Below the pieces are notes generated by a model that was given only the letters and a program-made list of their open reading frames with translations, was not told the origin of the DNA and made no database searches. A stretch of 64,000 nucleotides of DNA from a virus: positions 24,674-88,673 of IMG/VR virus record IMGVR_UViG_3300047550_001767; one strand, 5' to 3'. The first letter of the stretch is position 1. Each line of letters starts with the position of its first letter. Of the stretch, positions 28,001-40,000 are shown in pieces. Made by a program: the position numbers and the translations under genes.

Positions 28001-31000
28001 AGTTTGACTTGTAATATAGCAATAATTACCTGATGATTCTGTTACAACTCCAGTTGTAAATACAGGTCCGCCCTTTGTTTCACTTATTGTAATTTCATTA
28101 ACACCTATAGTTAAAATATAATAAATTTTTTGCTTTTCTATATTTCCAAATGTATTACTTGATGAACCATTAATAGATATGCTATCAAACACAATAGGAT
28201 CATCTATTGCCAAACCATTAGTGTTTTGTACAAACAGTTGGTTAGCAAGATTAGTAGATGTAACTATTACAGTAATAGGAGTGTCATTTTCACTTACACT
28301 AAATGATTCTGATCCTAACAATGATAAGACATAATAAACTCTTCCGTCCTCAAGGCCGCCGCCTAATGTACCACTAAATGTAACTGGTAATTTTTGATAC
28401 ATTCCAGTAGTACCAGCAGAACTTATTTCAGTAAGAGGTATGGTAACAGTATTGTTAGATGCACTAGTGCCTGTAATTTCTCTTATACCATTATATTCAG
28501 TAGTAATTATAGCCGTATCCGTTACTTTTGCTGTGTAGCAAGTTAGTGATACATTAGCATTTGGAGCTAATACTTTTGTTGGGCCTAATTCTGTTTCACT
28601 AATTTTGAATGAATTTAAATCATCTATTTCACTTACATAATAAGTAACTCCTGCAGTAATATTTGTTCCTACATTTCCAGTAAACTTAACTGGCATACCT
28701 ATTGTAAATCCTACAGTAGATCCTGAAGGGTATAAGTCATCAATTGATGAAGTATAAGATAACGTTATATTATTGTTTGCACCTATTGAATTTCCTGTAC
28801 GTTCAAATGACGACCAATCTAATTGTCTGTCATTTGACACATTAAATATTGGGAATACAGTACCTTCAGCACTAGCCTGCAATATGTTAATATCAGGTTG
28901 TACGGAGGCTAAACTTAAACTAGTGCTTGATGAGTTTAAGTAATACCCTACAAATTCACTACCGTAAAATGTATTTGGAGTCCAATCTGTAATTTGACTA
29001 GTGTATGAAGTTCTGTCAAAACGTATAGTTATATTATTTTCTCTGACAGGACTTGATGAAGTTATTGGAATTGCTCTTGCTCCAATATCAAATTTTTGTG
29101 TGCCTGACCCCTGAGATAGTAATTTTACACGATTTGTATCGTTGATACTATCACTATAACTATTATACAAAGCTAAAATAGTTGTTGGGTTAGAATCTAA
29201 AACATTGATGTAGTAATATTCTTTGTTTGACAACCCGCCAATGTTAATATTGCCTTCTATGTATCTTACCAAATCGCCAGTGGCTAATACAGGAGCATAA
29301 ATTTCAATAGTGTTAGTTAAAATGTTTACATTGCTGCTATTAAATTCAAAACTATCGCTAGGATCAATTACAATTTCTGGGGTAATGGCGTAGCCTTGTC
29401 CTGGATCTATAATATTAATACCAATAACACTTCCTGCACTCATTTCTGCTTCTAGTACCGCTTCAACTTTTGGCGCAGGATATTGTCCTAAATCTATTTG
29501 CGCTAAAACTCTAGGAGGATTTGCGTAATTTCTTCCGGTTTCTAGCAATACAACACCCGGTAAATTTATAAAAATTTGTGCTCCGGGTAAGTGATTTGTG
29601 ACTACAGTTTGGTTTACGCCTCTTGTTAGTCCAGTTATATAACCACTTAAACGATCTACTGATGCATAACTTATATTTTCTTCGCCTATAGTAATAGTGC
29701 CGTTGGCTGGGAAACTCTCAATGTTGCTTACAAAAATTACTTCACTTATAGTAGTGACGTAAGTTTTAATTGTAGAGATAGGATAATTATCTTGTCCTGC
29801 TAGTGATAGTCCATAGTTATTATACCATTCGCTATATTCCTGTTCTTGCCATACAGGGCTATCTGGCAAAAACTCATAATCATTATTAACTTGTTGATAG
29901 ACTAATTGAGGGCTTACAAATTTATTTATAGTGCTATCCCAAACAGCAGGCAAGTCAAAGTCTGTTAATGTTCCTGGATAGACGTTTGTTCCTGTATAAT
30001 CAAATAAAAATTCTTTTACGACGACATGGTAAGGTTTAGTTTCGTTTACATAACCTTCTAAAAACTGCTCATTGTCGCTAACAAAGTTTTCAAGTTCTTT
30101 TAACTCACGTACTTTATGAGATACATCTACTAAAGAAGTTTTATTTAACCAAGGCAAATAATTTTGATTTTCAACAGTTTCTTCCTGAATGTACTCAAAT
30201 AATAAGATTAAACTTTTATTTCTAAAAATTAACAATTCGTTTGTATAAATTTGTTCATTAAGGGCTCGCATTATCCAGCGTGTTTCTTCGCTTGGATATA
30301 TATCATAACTGTCTGTGTCGTAGAATGTACCACCAAATCCGTAACCTGCAGCCTGATAGTCGAACAAATCACTATTAAACTGTATGGTTCCGTTTTCTAC
30401 ACCGATTCTTACCCATGATCCTATAACGCCTGTATAAGGTTCCCAATAATTTACATCGGTAGGGAAAACATTAGGTGGAACATCTTTTAATGAGATATAA
30501 TTGGTATAATTATATGTTACAACCTTTTTAGCCAAATACGAACTTCTTGATAGATAATTGCCTTGATAATTTTCAATACTGTCATAACGATAGGTTTCTG
30601 TAGAACCCTTGTTGTTCATAGCAACGTTAACTATAGTGCCGTTGGCTACGTTTAGGGTAGATAAATCGGCATAAATTTGTACCTGTAACACTGGTTTAGT
30701 GCTATCGTCATAGCCAGGAGCCCACCAGTTTACATACTTCCAATAATTAGTTGTATTATAATAAGTTCCTTCTTTATTCAAATAATTGAAAGTTCGCATT
30801 TCAGCGATAGGATAAATTTTCATTATACTATTAGCATACTGCAAATAATTTTGCATTGCTTTAAATCTATTATAGAAGAAACTTTGTCTTGGACGTGCTA
30901 ATATTCCTGATTGTACTGCTTTAGGTAAGAAAGGATTTGGTACAGTAGCACCGCCTTCATCTACGCCTGCCATACTATCAAGCAATCTATCATATAAACT

Positions 31001-34000
31001 TTCAGGTTGTGTTATGTTAAATGATCCCGGTACGCCTGGCAAAAAGTCATCTGCATAGTTTGTTCTAATTAAGTCATATTGTGAATGACCAGGATTATCT
31101 TGCTGCCCAGTTACATATCCAATATGTAACACGCTGTCATTAGCATTAATATATGGTTTACAATTATAAATTGCAAAAGTATCTTGTGCGAGTGGAGCAA
31201 AATAACTTATACCGCTAGATTGCGGATTAGCAATATATCCTGCTATACTTACATCGGCTAAAGTTTTGTTACCAAATATTATTCCTGAGTTACGGACCCA
31301 AAAGAAATATACAGGAGTTACAGTATTACTACTGTTAATTACAGTCTGAACTGTATATGCAGTTACATCTTTTGGTATGCCAGCACCTTGATATTGTAGT
31401 GGGGGGACGGAACTACCTATCCAAGTATATACCGCTACATCACTTCCTGGGAATAATTGGCCCCAATATCTGCTATTATAAACATTATCATTTTGATGAT
31501 AATTCAAATAACGTATGTTAGAAGTGTCAAACCAAATAGTGCCAACCTGCGCTGAACCCCATACTATGCCTCTAATATTAGCAACATTATTATAACTTGC
31601 AGGGTCAGTATTTCCAACAATATCGAGATTTTGTCTTACTGCTCCTAAAATTTTACCTTGCAATGGATCTATATAATCTAAATTTATAAGTGTGTTATTT
31701 GTTTCTGCACTAAAGATTTGTATATTTTCAACTTTATTGATATCAACAATAGGATTACTTTGTCTATGTACCACCCAGTTGTTGGTACCAGTTACGTTTT
31801 TATAAATTATAACTTGACCATCAAACAATGTTTGTGAGAAATAAGGAGAACCAACTATTATTTTGTTGTCGTGCCAGTCAATAGCAAAACCATATTTTGG
31901 TTGACTACCATAAACTAGACTTTGTGAGTTGACACTTTGAGCGAATGTATAAGCACCGATATTGGTTAATGATTCATGGAAGTTACCTAAATAATCAAAT
32001 GTATATACCGCACCTGCATTATTAAATGAATCTAAAAACTGTGTAGAGTTATTATCAAAAATAGTGTCGTTATTATAATTTGCATCATCAGTAAAATCAA
32101 ATGTTGTTAATGCATAGCGTGTAGCGACAGGTGCGCTAACAGCAACACTGTTGTGTTCATTAAATTTTACTGTAGTACCAAATTGGCTTGCTCCAGCCTG
32201 GTTTGGATTTTGTATAATTTGTGTTAATTTATATACTTCTAGTCCTAATTCTGTAAATGTATCTGGGTCAGGGGCACTTAGCAATAACTCTTGATTTACA
32301 TTTGCTATATCTTGATTGGCTAAACCTATCATAAGTTTGCCGTCAACTGCGCTAGCAACTATATTAGTAATTTTGGCTGAATTGATTACAGCGGCTGCTT
32401 GATCTGCATCACCAGCAAGAATTTCAACCAAATAACCGTTAATCAATAATTGTCTTGTTGTTGTAACGTCAACATCAGTATCGCCAACTATGTATCCAAA
32501 ACGTGCGCTACCATAAGTATATCTGAATACTCCGCCCTCAATATTTTGTGAATCTAAGTAGAACGGAGCACCAATTAAGATTTCAGTTCCAAATGTATTT
32601 GTGTCTAAACTATAACCAAATTTGACACCCGTTCTAGGGGTTTGTTGATTAGTGAATGTTTGTATTAATACAAACTCATCGCCGCTTACTGTGATAATAT
32701 CACCGTACTGGAATTCCCCTGAATATTCTAAAATTGATCCTACAAAACTATAATTGGAACTATCTACAACTATTCCGTTTTTAGTAACTGTTGTAAATGT
32801 AGAATTTGGTGTCCATGCTAAGTTGAATGCTGCCGGCTCAAGTGAATTATATGCTTGATTAATTTCTATATTTTGAACCAGTCTATCATAAACATATGCA
32901 TTACCGTAATTTTCTACAATGTCTGTATCTACATGAGGAGCACCAACCACCAAAGTTGTTCCGTAATAATTTGTTGCTATGGATTGACCATACAAATCAG
33001 GTGAAGTTGACCCACTATTAATTGTTTTACAATACTGATAATCGCATTGTGTTGCAATTCCGTCACCAGAACCAACACCTTCAGCAATAAAGTATATTCC
33101 AACTTCATTTGATACTGCCCCGACAGTTGTAAAGTCTGTCGTTCCTATGCTTGTAATCTGGTATGTTGCACCTATTGTGAAACTACCTGCGCTAGTTAAA
33201 GTATTGTTTCTATGGTAAACATGAACTTTATTTCGAGCAGTAGGAGTTGCTTCATTGTAATCACTAATAAACAACCAATTCAAATCCCCAGATAGCGCAG
33301 TGGCACTACCAAAATTAGTTGATCCAGATGTAGCAACATTACTTGCAGCAGTAATTGTTTGATAAGGTATTATATTATCGCTTACTGTAGTATTATTGAC
33401 TGTGTACAAGAATACTGTAGGATTAGTTGTTGGTTGTGAAATGGCGTAAATATTTTGTTCGTGTGTTATTGAACTACCAAAACTTACATCATTTGTTAGT
33501 GTTTGATCTTCTTCATAAGTTTCAGTGAAACTATCATACTGATAGCGTATTACTTTACCCAATGGTGCATCACCAATCAAATAATCACTTAATTTGGTAT
33601 AGGCAACGCTTGTTCCAAATTCTATACTATTTGTTCTTGCAAACTCAACATCAAATTTGTAAGCAATATTTTTACGATAAACTGCCCAATCGCCATCAGT
33701 ATTAGTATCTACCCAAACTGTGTTTTTAACAAATTGACTATTTTGTAATGGTAAATTTTGAATGTCGCTTGGTTGTGCAACTCTTTGTGTAGCAAACTTT
33801 AATCCTATTCCTTGTCCAGTTAGAATTGTGGTTGAATTAGGTAATGTTAGATTTATTAATACTTCTCTAGGATTTATAATTTGAGTAGCAACATAATAAC
33901 CATTAACTGAACTATCAAAATTAATTATTGAAAAAATATCGTACTGAGTCAGGTTGTGATTTTTGTTAAATGTTACTACACAAGTATTATTAATATTACT

Positions 34001-37000
34001 GCGTACCTGAACTACTTGACCTATTGAAGTAGGTGTTAATATCTGCCATGAAGATTGATAATCTGCAAGCCATACATAATCTCCCACATATAAATTACCA
34101 ATTGGGACAATTATATTGTTCTTATTAACTGCTGTTGGTAAATTACTGTAAAAATATGCACTCATTTTTACATCATCTAAATTTACATATCCAGCATTTG
34201 GATAAACTTGATTTGGTGTATCTTTAGGTAGTAAAGGTAATACATATGCGCTATCAAGCGGTCTACCATAATTAAACAATGAATAAAGCGGAGTTAATTG
34301 CTGCGCCCCCTCAACATTATTACCGTCTGTTAATCCTATGATTGCAGGGTTGCCAGTCAATAGATTTTCATATAGTTTTAATTCTAAAAAGTTTGCATTT
34401 AGAACGCCACCAAATGTACCTTGCAAGATAGCCCAATTTTCGTAAACATCGTAATCAATTCCACCTTGTGGTAGATTTGCACCCTTAAATGCTTTCATCG
34501 CATTCAATGTACCTTTTTGTTTAATTAGATTTTTATAAACGTTAACCTGAGTAATATCTGTAAGGTCTGCGCTAGCCATATACTCTCTAGGTCTAAACCC
34601 TATTAAACTAAAACTTAATAAATCGGCGTCATTTTCAAGATTGGCTTCATCAGCATTATAATATAATGTGCTTTCGTAACTTCTTGTACTGCTATTTGGT
34701 AATAAACCTTTTTGTAGTTCATCATAATCAGTTACACGCCATTCGTTCTGTTTAAATTCTTTACCTGGTTGAACGATTGTTAATGCTGTAAAAAATTTAT
34801 TTTTATACTTGACCACAGAGCCCCTGGTGTATTTTACCTCAGGGTTCCATTGTTCCACATTATCCTGATTATATATAAAGCCACTTGCGAACATAGTGCC
34901 GTTCCATTCTGCACTCTTAGTTCCTCGGACGTAAATACGATTCTGTTTTAAACCAGAAACAAGATTATAGATAACATCATTAAACAGAGTTGTATTTTGA
35001 AACACTATGCCATGTTCTATGTTGCTTAAATTAAATTGCCCATAAGATATAGCATCCCCTGCATTTAATGCAGTAACACTAAACTTATTACTATCTCTTA
35101 CTATGTTTAAATCTTTATTTTGAATTGGATATAAATTGTTATTTAAAACAAAATTTGTTTGTGCATATGTTAAAGGCTCAACCACTAAACTTTCTTTGTC
35201 TATGGTTAGTTTACTTGCTGCTGGATTTAGTGTAAGTACGCTTCCTACACTCCAACCAGTCTGACTCCAATACAAGAATTCTGCTACCATTTGTGACCAA
35301 TTTATAACGATATTTTGTACTTGATCGTCAAATACAGCGCCCTTACTTGTTAAGTATGCTCCGTAACTTAGTAAAAATTGACTTACTTCTGTTATAGTAT
35401 AGAAAATAGTTCCATATGGTACTATTTCTTCATCGGTACTATATGTGGTACATACATTTACTACCGCATCTTGAACATCAATTTTTTCTTTTGGTCCATT
35501 TACTATTGGTTTTAAAATTTTAAAATATGCATTAGTTTGGTTATTTCCAAATACAGCATATCCAGTACTTGTTAATTGAACTATTACTCCACTATAAACT
35601 ATACGAGCTTCAGGTACATTTTGATATAATAATACTTGATAACTCTCATCAGGAATCATTAATGAACTGTTTCTACTATCTGGTGTACTCTTTTCAACAA
35701 AGAATTTTAACAATGTTTTATCGCTAAATCCTGCAAGGCGGAATACAAGTCTTACGTCAAGATTAGAAAGTAGTTTTGTGATGTTTGCTGTAGCATCAAC
35801 TCCTAATTGCTTTTCATAATCTACGATCCAGTTTATATAAGATGTTTTGGCAACTCCGTTACCATAAATTTGTATTTGATCGGGTATAAGGTGTGTTCTA
35901 CCATTAACTAAAAATTGATCAAACTCAACATTATATTTGTAATTGTCTAAATCAGCGCCTAAGTTATAGAATTCTGCTGGCTTTAATAAAGATTGAAGTC
36001 TTATTAAATCAAACGGATATGTTGAACTCTTACGATAAGAATATTCAACTGGCGCATCATCGCCAACTCTCCAACTTCTTTGAAATGTTAAATTATTGTA
36101 ATTTGATATTACAGCGTCAAGTGGCTGACGTAAGTTGCCGTCGCTATCTACAGGTATTACGCCTGGCCAACTTGTTTCTGGGTTAGGCATTAAGCCTGGC
36201 TGACCATCACGTTTTCTCTTGTAAAGAGTTCTGATAACTGGAACCCCATTATTGTAATCGTAGCCATCTTCCATATCTTGCCATAACAATAGGTTGTCGC
36301 TTGTATATGGTGCTGGGCCATAACGATCTTCCCACCAATCTGGTTTATTGGAATAGCCAATCATAGCCCATGGTGTTAAGTTAGGTGTTGATGTGTCATA
36401 TAGATAAGTGTAAATACCGCGCCAATTACCTTGAAGTACTAAAGAATTTTCTAACTTTAATGTACTTTCTCTATAATTGTAAGTGTAGGGATCATTTGAT
36501 TTATAAAGTTGCACTTTATAATCTAGTCTATTTTGTCCAACCCAATCTAAGAAATTTTTACTGTATATAGATGTCCACTCTGCATAGTCTAATGCTGTGT
36601 CTCTAAAGTATCCAGGAATAGTCTCTGCTAAATTAAACGGCAACGTTCTACTTAACTTAAGGTTGTTATAAATTCTAGTTTCAAACTCTAATAGAATCTG
36701 ATCTCTAAAATCAATTAACATACCTAATGTTTCATTGTAATCACCATAAAGTTTATTATATGAACCGTCATGCCCTTGTATAAAATATGTTGGCTGGCTA
36801 TAAGTGGTATCTAATACTACTGATGGGACATATGCAGGATACAACCCAAGTTTAGTAGGAGTGTTTGGAACATATGATCCATATGTTTGATTATATTCTT
36901 TGATTATAACTTTATCGCCACGCAATAAATCTTTTGTGATAGTTAAACTTGGACTATCAGTGCTTACGTTATAATCAATATCTATAATAAGTTGTTTTAC

Positions 37001-40000
37001 AGTTACAACTCCTTGTATTGTTCTTTGAATATAAACTAATAAGCCATAATAATTAGCACTTGTAAAATCATAAACTCTACTTAATGGGAAAATACTAGTA
37101 TCCGAATCATTAGCAAAAGTGTAAACGTTGCTTATATATGCGGCTTTATTAGGCAACATGTCGGACCAAAAGAATGGTTGCTCTTGATTTTTTGTTGCGG
37201 TGATGTCAGCGATTGCCTCATCTAATAGTAGCGATGGATCAAACTTTTGATCATTAGCAATTCTGTTAATAGCATCAACTAGTAGAGTTTTATATTTTAT
37301 ATACTCTCTACTATTAAACAATAATGAGTCTGATAAATTAAATCTAGGCTCACGTAAAAACGCTCCAGGCAATACTAAACTTGCACTATTTTGTATTATC
37401 TTAGTCCCCCATGGAACTAAATTACCTAAATCTCTATAATTGTTTGAACCAAAAACTTGTCCAGTAGTATCTGGGTTATTATCAAAAATACTTTGGTATT
37501 GGCCACGTATGTCTCCAATATCAACACTAACTGGATCTTCATTAAAAGGATTGTTAGATAAGTTAATTGGAATAGTGTAGTAAGCGTTAGAACTTGTTTT
37601 ATCGCTTAAAATTAAAACTTGTATAGGGGTATCAACATCCTTGTTTAATTTTACCGTTATGATTGTAGAACTGCTAGTATTTTCAACTGTATAGTCAACA
37701 CCTTCAGTTAAAATTTCATTATTATTGTATACTAGTAAACTTGGCCATATTGTTTTATCTACATTTAATTGGGGTATGTCTACCGTAAATGTATAGTCAA
37801 AAGTTTCGTCTGGTGTTAATACAAGAGGCGTAATATTTGCAGTATAATTAAACAAAAATGCTTGATATTGTGTGCTTGGCGCAACTGCTGTTTGCCATCC
37901 TGTTAATCTTACAAACTCATTTGATGTGAGGTAATTGTGTACAAATCCATTTTTAACAGTTGATGTAATTGAATTACCATTATCGATATAGTCAAATGTT
38001 TCTGTATTCAAATACACTTGGAAACTAATGTCTCCGACATTGTTAATTGAACTATAACTTATAGGAAAACCTAATATAGTATCGTCTACGCCAACTCCCA
38101 ATTTATAATTAAAGAGTTTGTTGCCTTTAAATGTTGTTGATTGGTAGACTGCTTTATTACCATAACTACGTCCATTTTCATCAAATAAATCAAACAATGG
38201 AGCCTGATTAACTATTTGTTTTTGTTGTGCTTGAATGTATTCTGTACCGTCGTAGTAGAAACTAAAACCTTTATAATTAAATCCACGAGAAACATAAAAT
38301 TGATCGTTTTCTACAATAGGACTATCAAATGCTTCTGTTAAATTAATAACTGGGAAAGGTTCACTTCCAGTATTGTTAAAATTGACAACAAATATTTTAT
38401 TACGTGTTTGGCTATCTGTATCACCAGCAAAAACTATTCTTGCCCCTGCAAATACTTGTAAATCTGTATTATCTTTAGTGCTGGATACAAAACTTGCATT
38501 ACTTATTGTAGCAAGTACGTCTGTAGGTATAGGCCAATATACTGTTAATACATAATAAGAATAATAATTGTTGTCGATAGACAGAATTCTTGTACCAGTT
38601 GGTAATCTGCTTTGTTCATTTATTATTAGGTCGTTAATCCAAGCACCTTGACTAAATGTTCCGGTTACAATATCATCAGCCGGAATAGAAATTGTTGTTA
38701 CTGTTTTTGATTTTGCTGTACCATCACCTTGAATTGCTGTGCCGGTGCCGAAAGCACTACCTGTCGCTGTAAATATTTCACCTACAGTAGGAGTTGCGCT
38801 GGCTCCTATATTTTGCCATTGTGTAGTTCCTAAAGTAATGATAGTATATTGATTACCTGCAACCAATGATTGCGATTCTGTAATTCCAGTTCCAGTAGAC
38901 TTAAATAAAGTTTTAAGTGCTGTACCACCACCGCCGCCTGCTCCCGGATAAGCACAAGTAAAGATGCTCTCAACATTGTACGTTACTGCTGTGGTACCTG
39001 CGATTGCATTCCATTCTGCTTGTGTTAATGTACCTAAGTCGGTAATAATATACTCAACTCCCACTTCAAATCCGCCATCGCTATCCTGTTCACTACCTAA
39101 TGCAATCCATGTGTTTGGAGTTGTTAAACCTAAACTTAAAATTTGGTAATATTGATTTGATAGTATGCCTTCTAATGTAACATTAGGAGGAGTATAAATG
39201 GTTCCTGTATATTTGGTATAAGTTTCTACGTCTGGATAATAATTTTGCTGACCTTCTACTAGATTGAAGGCATCTGTTGTTCTATAATCAATAAAGTCTA
39301 TACCTTGTTTACCTACAGAACCACTATTGAATAATTTTAAGTTAGGGTAAAATTCAATAATAGGACGTTTGGCTTTATTATCAGGAGTTGCAAATTCATC
39401 TAATATAGATGGGTTACTATTATATTGCGCAGTCGCTTGTATGACCTGTATGTGGAACCAACGGTTACTGCGTGACCATGCGTTTTGATTAATACTATTT
39501 CTAGCAATCGTTATATAATCTTGTACGCTTGGAATATTAAGTCCTGCGTCATATGGGCCTATATCATATCCAGTACTATCATATGGAATAGAACTTAATG
39601 TTGTAAACGGTTCAGGTACGATTAATAAATTAGTATTGATTAATTCTATTCCACGTTCTGTACCAACACCTTGAACATAATATTGTCCTTCTAGGTAACT
39701 TCTTGGTACAACGTCGCCATTAAATTGAACTTTTAATCCATTGGTAAATACAACACCGTTTTTCGCAGTGTAATTTTGTTTACCTAAAATATCAACATCA
39801 ACGTTGATTGTATTTGTTTCATTATTTTCAATTAACTTTATAGTACCGACTCTACTAGATACTGAACTGTCTTGATAGTACAAAGTATCTAATGGTGCAC
39901 TGATATATGGTAGCAATTGAATTACGCCTGTAACATTTTTTACAAAATGTAATCCTACATACTCGCTACCGTATAGTGGGGTAATCTTTTCGCCAATTGG

